Shown: piece by piece, positions 9,117 to 18,161 of the stretch
How the letters are laid out: each line of letters begins with the position of its first letter
Position numbering within the stretch: the stretch's first letter is position 1
Source: Burkholderia sp. WAC0059
GTDB taxonomy: Bacteria; Pseudomonadota; Gammaproteobacteria; Burkholderiales; Burkholderiaceae
Assembly (NCBI RefSeq): GCF_002870125.1
Contig: NZ_PNEO01000012.1
Coordinates: 62,001-126,000, forward strand
DNA length: 64,000 nucleotides
Direction of reading: 5' to 3'
Notes under the pieces: generated by a model
Database searches by the model: none
What the model was told of the DNA's origin: nothing
The model's input: only the letters and a program-made list of their open reading frames with translations
Position numbers and translations under genes: made by a program

Positions 9117-9347
9117 TCAGGAGTGTATACCGGGCACGTCAGGGGGCAATGCGTCGACGTGGCGGTCCTGCGCACCGAGCGAATGCACAAGCTCATGCCA
9201 CTCCTCGATGGGTACCAGGCAGGCGACCGCAATCCCCTCGCTGTAGATGGTCACACAGGCCCGCTCGGCCAGACGCAGGATTTTTTCCGGATCACGATCG
9301 AGTTCTTCCTTCGTGACAGCCAATGCAGGTATCGACGTAGTTGCCAT
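9117..9347 (-). CDS. Phd/YefM-like antitoxin, orphan
   Basis: 76 aa. 'ALAVTKEELDRDPEKILRLA' followed by 'VTIYSEGIAVACLVPIEEWHEL' matches the Phd/YefM pattern: helix, 'xxVxxxGxPVAVLVPxEEWexL', then a variable toxin-binding tail. Such proteins bind their own operator and neutralise a RelE/ParE/Doc/VapC-type toxin. No toxin frame is found downstream or upstream, so it may be a solitary regulator or a relic. The start Met has no strong ribosome site. Confidence 0.5.
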   Translation of the reverse strand: MATTSIPALAVTKEELDRDPEKILRLAERACVTIYSEGIAVACLVPIEEWHELVHSLGAQDRHVDALPPDVPGIHS

Positions 9348-10831
9348 TTGCGTTCACCCATGAATTGAACCGCATACCCCTGCAATGCCGCGCCCGTCCT
9401 GCTCTCGCGCTTCCGCACCGGGTACCTCTACCCGGTACCTCCCGCGAGCCACCTGACCAGGCCTGTCCTGCAACCTGGAGACGCCAGCCAACCATCTTTC
9501 CAGCGGATATCGTTTACAGATCGGGATCAGTCATCCCTCTACCCGGCCGGCAAATTTCTCTCGTGGCGGGCCACTCTGGACCACACGATGCACCATTGCT
9601 GGCAACACGATCACGGAAAGCAACCGACCTGACATCAGGATAAACGTCATTCGTGAAGCCGGCTTGAATATTTATCAGTACACTTTATTAAATTTTGTTA
9701 ACCCGCGTTTCATGAGGAAATATTTCGGAATGGATTCCGGCTGTCGCGCAGCCGGTTCCAGCATCCGCATCGCTCCACAACAGGTGTACCGAACCCGTCC
9801 GCCGGGCTCAACCCCGGCCTCCACACGTAGTCCCACGCTGCTATTCTACGGAAACTGTTGATGAGACCATCGAGGCGCCGTAAATATCCGTAAGCGCCCA
9901 CATTTATTAACCACTTCACACTGAAGCGGCAAACACCTGGCGACAGGGCCCTTTCCGCACGACCGCGCAGCCTTGCTGTAATGAAGACGCGCGGCATCAG
10001 ACCACCCGCAAACCAGCCTCGAGCGTGGATACCACCGGTATCACGCCCGGAGCAACCATCGGTAGAACCCGTCACGCTGATCCGGAACATGCATCGGATC
10101 TCGATGCATCGATCCGGGCTGGCGATCTACGATGTGCAGCGCTTCGCGTTCCATGCTGCGCGCAACCACCGGGCCATACGCATACCCATACCGCCCGTCG
10201 GGTTTCGCCATGGCCAGGAGAGCGCGATCGCCCTGGCCCTCTCCGCAACCAGCCGCTCTGCCCGGAACCTCGCGTCGCCACGGCCCATGCGCGTCACGAT
10301 GTGTGTTCCACCGTAAGCAGGTTCATCAGCGACGATTCTCGCCCGCAACGAATAGACGTATGTGGTCAAACGAAAGCTCATGCCCGGAACAGATGTTCAG
10401 GCAAAGCAAGCTGTCTTTCCCCGGCGCCCGGACCGGGCGGACCATAGCCCCCGCACCATCATGGGCCGTGCCACATCGCACGCCTTCCGGTCCGCTCTGG
10501 TCTGACTCAGGCCAGGCGCCCATATTCTCCAAAAAATGGTATAGACATCGCGCCCAGGGCACCGTGATTTTTTTGTTTCACAAACGACGTACAACTGCTC
10601 CGGCCGGAGCCCAGGCATTCAAACAATATACCGCGAGGCAGGCACGCACTGGACGCATCGGTACGGGATGAGTGGGAGGCCATATCGGATTGACCGACGT
10701 CTCCCTTATATTCAGGATGACGTATTTATGAATGGGAAAGTATGATCACAACCAGGACAGACTGCGGCTGGACAAGGCACCCGGGTGAATACGATCCTCA
10801 AGCCACGCCCCCCAACACCGCTGAAATCAGG
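9348..10831. other. 1.5-kb region with no recognisable gene
   Basis: Many short frames exist on both strands but none has family-like sequence, a good ribosome site and sensible codon use together. AT-rich patches lie at 9661-9725 and 10690-10745. The best candidate is a minus-strand frame 10127-10381 (84 aa, basic), which I could not support. The region may be decayed sequence or hold non-coding regulatory DNA. Confidence 0.4.
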
Positions 10832-10860
10832 TTGCCGATCGGGCAGTCCGAATATATAAT
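10832..10860 (+). promoter_or_regulatory. Sigma70-type promoter of the XRE gene
   Basis: TTGCCG at 10832-10837 and a perfect TATAAT at 10855-10860 are separated by 17 bp. Transcription would start near 10867, about 75 nt before the GTG start of the regulator. Confidence 0.7.
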
Positions 10861-10874
10861 ATTAGCCATATTAT
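10856..10874. promoter_or_regulatory. Inverted repeat overlapping the -10 box and start site
   Basis: ATAATAT and ATATTAT flank a 5-bp spacer. Its position over the -10 and transcription start fits an autoregulatory operator for the XRE repressor encoded downstream. Confidence 0.5.
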
Positions 10875-10940
10875 GCCGTATAGCCTTCTTCTTCAGCCTG
10901 CCGAGCCCAAGCACACTCTCCAATTTATGGGGAGCAAACG

Positions 10941-11339
10941 GTGCCGGCAGCAGATCAGGGCAACAAACGACAGCAGCTTGTGCGCACGGTGGGACGCGCG
11001 CTGTCGGTACGCCGGAAAGCACGCGGGCTGACACAGGAACAACTCTCCGAGGCAGCCGGTCTGACGCAGGCGTCGCTGTCCCATATCGAGCGCGGCATTG
11101 TTGCCCCGAGCCTCGAACGGCTCGCACAACTCGCCGAGTTGCTGGACTGCAGCCTCGGAGAACTGCTCTCGGAAGTGGCCACCGGCCCGACGGACCGAGC
11201 CATGCGGATTCACGAAAAACTGGCGTCCCTCACTGCTGCCCAGCAGGAATCGCTGGAACGCCTTATTGACGATGCAATCGCGATGATCTCGGATCCTCGC
11301 CCGTCACCCAGGAAGCGCGGCCGCAGCAGCACGCCATAG
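10941..11339 (+). CDS. XRE-family transcriptional regulator, 132 aa
   Basis: Starts with GTG at 10941 after GGGGAGCAAACG. Residues about 10-70 form a Cro/CI helix-turn-helix: 'LSVRRKARGLTQEQLSEAAGLTQASLSHIERG', then 'SLERLAQLAELLDCSLGELL'. The C-terminal part carries a short helical tail ('RAMRIHEKLASLTAAQQESLERLID') that could dimerise. No peptidase or ligand domain is present. It probably represses its own strong promoter and perhaps the downstream 11415 gene. Confidence 0.88.
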   Translation: MPAADQGNKRQQLVRTVGRALSVRRKARGLTQEQLSEAAGLTQASLSHIERGIVAPSLERLAQLAELLDCSLGELLSEVATGPTDRAMRIHEKLASLTAAQQESLERLIDDAIAMISDPRPSPRKRGRSSTP

Positions 11340-11414
11340 CCCCCTACTGGCGCTGCTCCGATCTCCAGCGGTGCATCAACGGGCAACCGGTCGGGGTCAC
11401 ACAGGGAGTGCGAG

Positions 11415-11915
11415 ATGGAGAGCATGCCTGGCAACGACGCCCCGTCCGAAGCGTGGCCCACGGTCACCAGGCAGGAACGCAACCGCATTCAGGTGCTCAA
11501 CGATCAACTCCGGCAGACCGAGCGGTGGATCGACCGCTGCAGCCGCGACATGGCACTGGGCTATGGCCTCGCGACGCAGGCCCGGCAGGTAGCGGGCGGA
11601 CTGGCCGAGGGTGTGACGCTGAACGCAACCGTGCTGTTCCTCTCGCGCGAAGACACGTCAGACACCCGCCCTGGCAACGACAGCGTCATTGCCCGCTTCG
11701 AGGTCCCGCTACTTCCCGGTGGAATACCGGACGAAAACCCGGAGGCCGTCCGCCGGCACGCGATACCGGTTGCTCCGCGAGACGCAGACGGCTGGTGCCA
11801 CCTCTTTCTGGAGCTCTATCATCGCGCCCTCGCAGGCAACCTGGCGAAGCTGCTGAGCATTGACGCGCTCAGGATCGAAGTTGCGCTGGTGCAGCAGCAA
11901 TGGCTCGCATGGTGA
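11415..11915 (+). CDS. Hypothetical protein, 166 aa
   Basis: ATG at 11415, 75 nt after the XRE gene and on the same strand, so possibly co-transcribed. An N-terminal helix with Arg/Gln-rich 'RQERNRIQVLNDQLRQTERWIDRCSRD' looks coiled. The rest is a mixed domain with no known motif; it lacks signal and membrane segments. Codon use and length support a real gene. Function unknown. Confidence 0.6.
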   Translation: MESMPGNDAPSEAWPTVTRQERNRIQVLNDQLRQTERWIDRCSRDMALGYGLATQARQVAGGLAEGVTLNATVLFLSREDTSDTRPGNDSVIARFEVPLLPGGIPDENPEAVRRHAIPVAPRDADGWCHLFLELYHRALAGNLAKLLSIDALRIEVALVQQQWLAW

Positions 11916-12078
11916 CGGATCGGCACGGTCAAAAGAATCGGCGCGACGCATCATTGCATTCACCCGGCAACGGTCTATATTGAAAAAATCGTTTACTGAA
12001 AAGCCCCGGCCACCATCGACCTCGACGCCAGCAAAAGCGTCTGACACACGGCAGGGTCCGCCTGAAGGAGAACGTCCC

Positions 12079-12507
12079 ATGGGTATCCTTAAACTCGCGA
12101 TCATCATCGCCATCGTGATCGGTGCGGCGAAGGGAATCCAGCTGTTCAACCGCCACTGCCGGCGCCGCTTCGGCCACACCTTTTTCACAATGCGCAGCTT
12201 CTGGATCGCCGCCATCGGTATCAACCTCGTCTGGTAGGGCATTTATTTCTGGGCCAATGCCACGCTCCACCACACGCCGATGTCCGACGGGCTGATCCTC
12301 ATGGGACTGGGCGTGGCTACAACCGCATGGCTGATCTACGAAAACGTCCGGGACACGGATCTCGTCCACGGCGTCGGAGGCACCTCGCTCCAGCTCGCCC
12401 TGTTTTTCCCGCTGGCCCTGTGCAGCTTTCCGCTGCTGATCATCGTGATGGTTTTCATGGTCGTCGCATCGTTCAAGGCCGGCCCGGCCTTGTTCGTCGA
12501 TCGCTGA
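12079..12507 (+). pseudogene. Four-helix membrane protein interrupted by an amber codon
   Basis: From the ATG at 12079 (ribosome site GGAG in 'AAGGAGAACGTCCC') the frame encodes 52 residues, hits TAG at 12235-12237 and continues open in the same frame to 12507. The joined product (about 142 codons) has four hydrophobic segments, beginning 'MGILKLAIIIAIVIGAA' and ending 'SFKAGPALFVDR'. The stop follows a TGG, so a TGG to TAG change in a Trp-Trp pair is the simplest explanation. An internal ATG at 12280 lacks a ribosome site. No function is known for such proteins. Confidence 0.65.
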
Positions 12508-12575
12508 ATACCCACTCGCATACGGGCCGGCGCGCGTTACCGTGCCGGCTCACGGCAGGGGTCCCCGATTCAATA

Positions 12576-13442
12576 TTAGCGGTACGCGCCCATGTAGGCT
12601 TCGATTGCCGTCACGGCCGCGCGAACGTGCGGCTGCTTGCGAAGATCGCGGTGATAGACCAGATAGAACGACTGAGTAGGTCCCATGCTCTCCGTTTCGA
12701 CACGAACGAGGTCCGTGTTCCGCGGGTCTTTCTCGAGGAATGCCGCAAGGCCGACGCCCTGACGAACCGCTTCCACGATTGCTTCCATCGAACTCGAGCG
12801 GAACGCGAACCGCGTCGCGCCGAGCATGCGCATCCATTGCTCGTGCGGCAATCCTTTCCAACGCTCGTCGAGTCCGACAAACATCTGCGCCGACGCCTCT
12901 CCCCGGGCGAGCCGACGCGTAGGCAGATGGCGCCGCACATAGTCCGCGGATGCGAACAACGCGAACCGGAAGCTGGCGAGATGCTTTTCCACCAGCACAT
13001 TCGAAGTGGAGCGCGTGAGGCGAACGGCTATGTCCGCCTCACGTGCGGCCACATCCGCCATCCGACTCTCTCCCACCAGCTCGAGATCGACAAAGGGATA
13101 CGCTTCGCGGAACGCGAGTAGCGAGCGGGTGAGCGTTTGGGCCATGCCATCCGGCACGCTGACCCGCAGCGTCCCGGCCACCATGGTTTGATCCCGGCGC
13201 AGCGCATCGAGACCGTGCGCCAGCCCTTCGGCCAGCCGTACCATCCGCAATGCCTCGGGCTTCAACTCAGTGCCCGACTGGCTACGGTACACCAGCTGGC
13301 AGCCCATCGCAGCTTCCAGCGCATCCAGTCGGCGTGCGGTCGTGGATGTCGAAAGACCTAGTGCCTTGCCCGCGGCGAGCAGACTCCCGGCTCGATGCAC
13401 CGCCAGAAGAATGCGCAGATCGTCCCAGGAAAGTGTTTCCAT
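12576..13442 (-). CDS. LysR-family regulator, 288 aa
   Basis: N-terminal winged helix-turn-helix ('DDLRILLAVHRAGSLLAAGKALGLSTSTTARRLDALE', residues about 7-43) and a periplasmic-binding-like effector domain. It is divergent from the dehydrogenase at 13508, which it probably controls. The 65-nt spacer holds CTGTATACAG (13468-13477), and a CCATATATGG palindrome (13439-13448) covers the LysR start codon; either may be the regulator's site. Confidence 0.9.
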   Translation of the reverse strand: METLSWDDLRILLAVHRAGSLLAAGKALGLSTSTTARRLDALEAAMGCQLVYRSQSGTELKPEALRMVRLAEGLAHGLDALRRDQTMVAGTLRVSVPDGMAQTLTRSLLAFREAYPFVDLELVGESRMADVAAREADIAVRLTRSTSNVLVEKHLASFRFALFASADYVRRHLPTRRLARGEASAQMFVGLDERWKGLPHEQWMRMLGATRFAFRSSSMEAIVEAVRQGVGLAAFLEKDPRNTDLVRVETESMGPTQSFYLVYHRDLRKQPHVRAAVTAIEAYMGAYR

Positions 13443-13507
13443 ATATGGATATCAGATTACCGCAATATTCTGTATACAGGAACACCCGGAATTCGCAAAC
13501 TGGACCC

Positions 13508-14359
13508 ATGAAAATCATCCTGATTGGCGCGGGGCGGATTGGCAGCGCCGTGGCCTTCTGCCTTGCGAACGCCGGCCATGACCTCACCGTCGTGGCGCGA
13601 GGTGCACGCTTCGACGCGCTCAGCCGCGATGGCGCAATCGTCACCGTCGACGGACAACGCATGCCGGTCAAGGTCGAGTCGGCGCTCGATCCAGCCACGC
13701 CCTACGATCTGGCGATCGTCACCGTTCCCGAACACCTGGTCGCACCGCTTTTGCCGGTGTTGTCGGTGAGTTGCGCTCGTACCATTTTGCTGATGTTCAA
13801 TACGTTTCAAGGCACCGAACCGTATCGGAGCGTCGTGGGCGCGGAACGCTTCGTCTTCGGGTTTCCGAATATGTCGGCTTATCTGATTGATCAGCGGTTA
13901 CGCTTTCGGGTGGATGGCCCTGGCATGGTGACGACGCTGTCAAACCCCGTTGTGGCGAAACTTTTCAAGGAAGCCGGGATACCGAGCGAAGTGGAGGACG
14001 ACATGGACGCATTCCTCCGAAGTCACGTCGCGCTCGTGGTGCCACTCTTTCTCGCTGCATTGCTCACGTGGCAGCGCGCCACTCAACTTACATGGTCCGA
14101 GGCAAAACGGCTTGATGTTGCCTGGACGGAAGGCTTCGACGTGGTCCGTAGCCTGGGCCACGCGCCGAAACCTCGTCTGCTCGCGACGCTTTTACATATG
14201 CCGTCATTCGCGCGCACGGGTGTGTTGTGGCTTCTGAGTCGCTCGCGGCTCGTCAAGGATCTCGGTGATTTCGGCCCAATGGAGACACGCGCGCTGATCG
14301 ATGAGATGGCGGCAGCCGCGCCCGGCAAGACTCCGCACTTGCTGGCGCTTCGACCTTAG
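13508..14359 (+). CDS. Ketopantoate reductase-like (ApbA/PanE family) dehydrogenase
   Basis: 283 aa from the ATG at 13508. A Rossmann motif 'MKIILIGAGRIGSAVAFCLANAGHDLTVVAR' opens the protein, followed by 'ALDPATPYDLAIVTVPEHLV', typical of the NADPH-binding half of PanE. In the C-terminal domain the expected catalytic Lys region and the 'SSMxxD' motif are not obvious, so the substrate is probably not ketopantoate. Longer in-frame upstream starts overlap the divergent LysR and are unlikely. Probably controlled by that LysR. Confidence 0.8.
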   Translation: MKIILIGAGRIGSAVAFCLANAGHDLTVVARGARFDALSRDGAIVTVDGQRMPVKVESALDPATPYDLAIVTVPEHLVAPLLPVLSVSCARTILLMFNTFQGTEPYRSVVGAERFVFGFPNMSAYLIDQRLRFRVDGPGMVTTLSNPVVAKLFKEAGIPSEVEDDMDAFLRSHVALVVPLFLAALLTWQRATQLTWSEAKRLDVAWTEGFDVVRSLGHAPKPRLLATLLHMPSFARTGVLWLLSRSRLVKDLGDFGPMETRALIDEMAAAAPGKTPHLLALRP

Positions 14360-14521
14360 CTCGCGGAGAGCCGCTTTCCATTCTCAAAGCACCATCGATA
14401 AACGGAGATGGCGAATGTCGCTTCCGGGTTGCGGATTCAACCGGTCGATTCTGTTTGCAAGGACTTCCCCCCCGAACGATTGTAACGATCCCAGATCGTC
14501 CCGACGGTGGCGGGAAGCTGC

Positions 14522-15976
14522 CTACGAATGATCGCCCGCCCACACCAATGGCCGTCGTGCGTTCCATGGTCGAGACTGTTCAAGTTGTCCAGCGAGACGC
14601 AGCAAAATATCTTCCCTGGCGAAGCCGGCCGCAAATTGCATCCCGATCGGCAAACCTGTCGTGGGATCGCTCTCGAGCGGCACCGACATGGCCGGCACGC
14701 CGGCGACATTGAACGGCGGGGTGAACGGAGCATGACGGAACACGCGATCCGTCCACTCGAGTCCATCCATCGAATCCGCACCCTGACTGTACGTGCCAAT
14801 GGCCGGTGCGCCATGCGGCAAGGTCGGCGTCAGCAACACATCGAACTGTTCGAACCAGCCGCCTATCGCGCGGGTGACGACGTTACGCAAATCGAGCGCC
14901 GCCGCAAACTCTGCAGCACTCGCGCGCTGCCCATATCGGACGCAGGCCAGCGTGGTGGGTTCGAGTGTCGTTTCGTCGATGGCGCGTCCCGTTGCCGCCG
15001 CCAGGCCCTCGATCCAGCCGACCAGCGTGCCGGTCCAGATGATCGCATTGGCCCGGACCAGCGCTTCCCACGCAACACCCAGACTGGGCATGACCTCGAA
15101 AACATGATGGCCCAGTCCTTCGAGATGACGCGCGGTCGCCTTGGTCGCCGCCGCAATCGCCGGGTCGGTGCGATCACCGTTCCACGGATCGACCATCAAG
15201 CCGATCCTGAGCCGGCCGGGATCACGGCCGACCTCGGACAGAAAGCTTTGTGCGGGCGCGGCGGTGACATAGGGCTCGCCCGTGGCGTGGCCTTGTATGG
15301 CATCGAGCAGCGCCGCACTGTCTCGGACGGTGCGACTGACGCCGAGTTGCACGCCGAAGCCCGCGAATACCTCGTCCAGCGCCGGTCCGTTCGAACTGCG
15401 CCCCCGGGTCGGTTTGAGCCCGAACAGGCCGTTATAGGCCGCGGGAACACGAATCGATCCGGCCGCATCGGTTGCATGCGCAAGCGGGACAATGCCGGCC
15501 GCAACCGCTGCGGCCGAGCCACCGCTCGAGCCGCCCGCGCTCAAATCGGGCTGCCATGGGTTGCGGGTCGCCCCCTGCATAGCAGATTCGGTGGTGGTGC
15601 TGAAGGCCATCTCCGGGGTCGTCGTCCGGCCAATCGTGACGAGTCCAGCGTCGCGGAAACGGCTCATCAGCCAGGAGTCGCCTGGTGCAACCAGCCCTTG
15701 CGCGAGGCGGCTGCCCAGCTCCAGCCGCTTGCCCGCCATCGAGATGGCGAGATCCTTGATCAGGAAAGGGACACCCGCCAACGGCCCGCCGTCGTCGTGC
15801 GCGCTAGGTCCGCTCTCGTCGATCGCCCAATGTTCGATCACCGCGTTGAGGCGCGGGTTGACAGCGTTCGAGGCCGTGCGTGCCAGTTCGCTGAGTTCAA
15901 CTGCAGTCACTTCGCGCTTTGCAACCAGCTTTGCTAAACCCATTGCGTCGTAGGAAGCGTATTCATCAAGTTTCAT
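14522..15976 (-). CDS. Amidase, amidase-signature family, 484 aa
   Basis: Hydrolyses a carboxamide to acid and ammonia. The Ser-cisSer-Lys triad is complete: Lys74 in 'FLIKDLA', Ser150 in 'LSAGGSSGGSAAA', Ser174 in 'DAAGSIRVPAA'. Full length with no signal peptide, so cytoplasmic. The natural substrate cannot be read from sequence. It is divergent from a LysR gene at 16125, the likely regulator. Confidence 0.92.
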   Translation of the reverse strand: MKLDEYASYDAMGLAKLVAKREVTAVELSELARTASNAVNPRLNAVIEHWAIDESGPSAHDDGGPLAGVPFLIKDLAISMAGKRLELGSRLAQGLVAPGDSWLMSRFRDAGLVTIGRTTTPEMAFSTTTESAMQGATRNPWQPDLSAGGSSGGSAAAVAAGIVPLAHATDAAGSIRVPAAYNGLFGLKPTRGRSSNGPALDEVFAGFGVQLGVSRTVRDSAALLDAIQGHATGEPYVTAAPAQSFLSEVGRDPGRLRIGLMVDPWNGDRTDPAIAAATKATARHLEGLGHHVFEVMPSLGVAWEALVRANAIIWTGTLVGWIEGLAAATGRAIDETTLEPTTLACVRYGQRASAAEFAAALDLRNVVTRAIGGWFEQFDVLLTPTLPHGAPAIGTYSQGADSMDGLEWTDRVFRHAPFTPPFNVAGVPAMSVPLESDPTTGLPIGMQFAAGFAREDILLRLAGQLEQSRPWNARRPLVWAGDHS

Positions 15977-16124
15977 GTTCTTCTCCGGTTCGGTACGGAG
16001 AAGATAGGCGATCCCTGGCCGCTTGATTAGCCCGTCGCGATGGCAAGTATTACCCCATCAGTGGGACAATCAACCTGCTAACTTTAACTTCGACACACAA
16101 GCACGGTTCGTGACAAGTTCGCCA

Positions 16125-17036
16125 ATGACAAGGGATCTGAACGATACGCTGATCTTCCTTCGAGTCGTCCGGGAAGGCAGTTTCTCCGGCGCGGCATCGG
16201 CATTGCAGGTGCCGAAAACGACCGTCAGCCGACGCGTACAGGAACTGGAGCGGCATCTTGGCGCCCAGTTGCTGCACAGGACAACACGCAAGCTTCGGCT
16301 TACCGAAGCGGGCGAGGCGTACTTTGAACAATGCCACGCCATTGCAGGGCAGCTCGATGCTGCCGAGCACGCCGTCCACCAGCTTCGCGCGGGTCCGCGC
16401 GGCTGGCTGCGTGTGACCTTGCCCTATTCCTTCGGGGTCGCATGGATCGCACCGCTGATTTCCGGTTTCTGTTCGCGCTACCCGGAGGTCCGACTCGAGA
16501 TCGTCGCGACGCATGTGACGCTCGACCTGTTTGCCGAGGAAGTGGATATCGCACTACGGCTCGGTGTGCTCCCGGATTCAAGCCTGGTTGCAAGGCGACT
16601 CGGCAGCTTCGCCACCTCGGTCTATGCAAGCCCCGGGTATCTCGAGAAAAATGGCGCACCGGCCGGCCCCGACGATCTGCGCCATCATCCGGCCTTGACA
16701 CTTCATCAGGCACGCGGCGACGGCGGTTACACCTGGCCCTTGCACAAAGCCGGGCGCAAACCGCGACACTACGCGCTTAACCCGGTGATCGTCGCCAGCG
16801 ATCCCGCCTTGATTCTCGACGCGGCACGCGCCGACCAGGGTGTGATCCTGGCGATGGACATGAGCATGGAAGAGGAAGTCCGAACCGGGCGGCTGTGTCG
16901 TGTCCTGCCGGAGTGGGAGGGTCCTCCGCAGGACCTGAACGCGATTTTTCCGCGTGAACGGGTGCCTTCGCCGAAGGTACACGCGTTTGTTCAGTACCTG
17001 CGAGAACGTCTGGACTTCGTCGGCCACAACAAATGA
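16125..17036 (+). CDS. LysR-family regulator, 303 aa
   Basis: The ATG at 16125 begins 'MTRDLNDTLIFLRVVREGSF', the usual LysR N-terminus; a longer upstream frame adds non-family residues. The helix-turn-helix covers residues about 5-60 and the effector domain the rest ('RVTLPYSFGVAWIAPLISGF', 'VDIALRLGVLPDSSLVARRL'). Subfamily resembles DsdC/PA0477-type orphan LysRs. Divergent from the amidase across about 148 nt. Confidence 0.9.
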   Translation: MTRDLNDTLIFLRVVREGSFSGAASALQVPKTTVSRRVQELERHLGAQLLHRTTRKLRLTEAGEAYFEQCHAIAGQLDAAEHAVHQLRAGPRGWLRVTLPYSFGVAWIAPLISGFCSRYPEVRLEIVATHVTLDLFAEEVDIALRLGVLPDSSLVARRLGSFATSVYASPGYLEKNGAPAGPDDLRHHPALTLHQARGDGGYTWPLHKAGRKPRHYALNPVIVASDPALILDAARADQGVILAMDMSMEEEVRTGRLCRVLPEWEGPPQDLNAIFPRERVPSPKVHAFVQYLRERLDFVGHNK

Positions 17037-17354
17037 CCCAGGCCATTTTCCGACGTTATCTCAACGCACAGTGGCGGCCGGCCATGCGACTCAAGTTGAT
17101 CGATCTCATTGGACTCGCAATTGAACAACGGAAATCTCTCCCCCAGATTGGACTCGAACCCGCCCCTCCCTCAAGGTATGACAGGCCGGTCCCTATACCC
17201 TGCTCGCGTCCGATGAACCCGTAATTCCCTCTTCAAGGTTGGACAACCTCGGCCACCATCTTGCCGAATTTTCTGACAGGAGCAGGAACCCGCCCGCCCG
17301 CCATGTCGCGCCGCGGCCCGTGCCATGTCACTGCCCCGCTTCGAATTGACCATC
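17037..17354. other. 318-nt gap at the junction of cargo and transfer operon
   Basis: No gene. ATTGGACTCG occurs twice (near 17108 and 17147), and AGGTTGGACAACCT (near 17235) is a small hairpin. On the minus strand this is the 3' trailer of the transfer operon. A tRNA-like 'GGGTTCGAGTCC' is present but cannot fold as a T-arm. Confidence 0.4.
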
Positions 17355-18146
17355 TCAGAATAGTCCCACCGGATCCTTCGCCCGGTCCCAGCTATAGATG
17401 ATCAGCTCGCCACGCAAGACCGTATTCGCTGCCCCGCCCACCATATACGGAATTTCCACCCGCTCCATCTGGAATCCCGCGAACAGGGCCTGGATCTCTG
17501 GATGATCATTGAGCGTCAGGATCGCACGGCCCTGCAGGGTCCGCAGCACCTGCGCCATCTTTTCATACTGCTCAAATTCAAACGGCACCCCGTAGCCTTC
17601 CGTCTCAAGGTAAGGCGGGTCCAGATAGAAGAAGGTATGCGGCCGATCGTAACGCTTCACGCACGCCTGCCAGTCGAGTTTCTCGATATAGGTTCCCGAC
17701 AGGCGCAGATGGGCAGCAGACAGCGTTTCCTCGATACGCATCAGGTTGAGCCCCGGCGGCGATGTCGTCGCCGTACCGAAGGTGCGCCCTTCAACGCGTC
17801 CACCGAAACAGTTCTGTTGCAGGTAATAAAATCGGGCGGCCCGCTGGATATCCGTGAGGATCTCCGGTGGCGTATCGCTCAGCCACTTGAACACCTGCCG
17901 GCTGCTCAGTGCCCACTTGAATTGCCTCACGAACTCCTCCGGGTGGTGTTGCACTACCCGGTACAAGTTCACTAGGTCATCGCTCACATCGTTCACGACC
18001 TCCACCTCGGCGGGTGGCCGCATGAAGAACAATGCCGCCGCTCCTGCAAACACCTCGACGTAACAGGTGTGCGGCGGAAACCTCGGAATGAGGACATCGG
18101 CAAGTCGACGCTTGCCCCCGATCCACGGAATGATTGGCATGGCCAT
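17355..18146 (-). CDS. DNA N6-adenine methyltransferase (Dam/D12 class), second copy
   Basis: About 263 aa. D12-class order of motifs: 'PIIPWIGGKRRL' at the N-terminus, SAM-binding 'CYVEVFAGAAALFF', and catalytic 'FFYLDPPYLETEGYG'. No restriction enzyme is adjacent. The ATG at 18146 has a GGAGGG ribosome site; a GTG at 18161 directly abutting the relaxase stop is an alternative. It is the last gene of the transfer operon and not closely similar to the Dam at 25484. It probably protects the element's DNA from restriction during transfer (inference). Confidence 0.88.
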   Translation of the reverse strand: MAMPIIPWIGGKRRLADVLIPRFPPHTCYVEVFAGAAALFFMRPPAEVEVVNDVSDDLVNLYRVVQHHPEEFVRQFKWALSSRQVFKWLSDTPPEILTDIQRAARFYYLQQNCFGGRVEGRTFGTATTSPPGLNLMRIEETLSAAHLRLSGTYIEKLDWQACVKRYDRPHTFFYLDPPYLETEGYGVPFEFEQYEKMAQVLRTLQGRAILTLNDHPEIQALFAGFQMERVEIPYMVGGAANTVLRGELIIYSWDRAKDPVGLF

Positions 18147-18161
18147 GAGATTGCCCTCCAC

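Noticed and set aside
12280..12507. Independent small gene starting at the ATG at 12280
   Set aside because: No ribosome site and the hydrophobic pattern continues in phase across the amber codon, so a single broken gene is the simpler reading.
17140..17215. A second tRNA-like 3' end ('GGGTTCGAGTCC' on the minus strand) that could be another attachment site
   Set aside because: The putative T-stem does not pair and there is no acceptor match or CCA, so it is probably coincidence.
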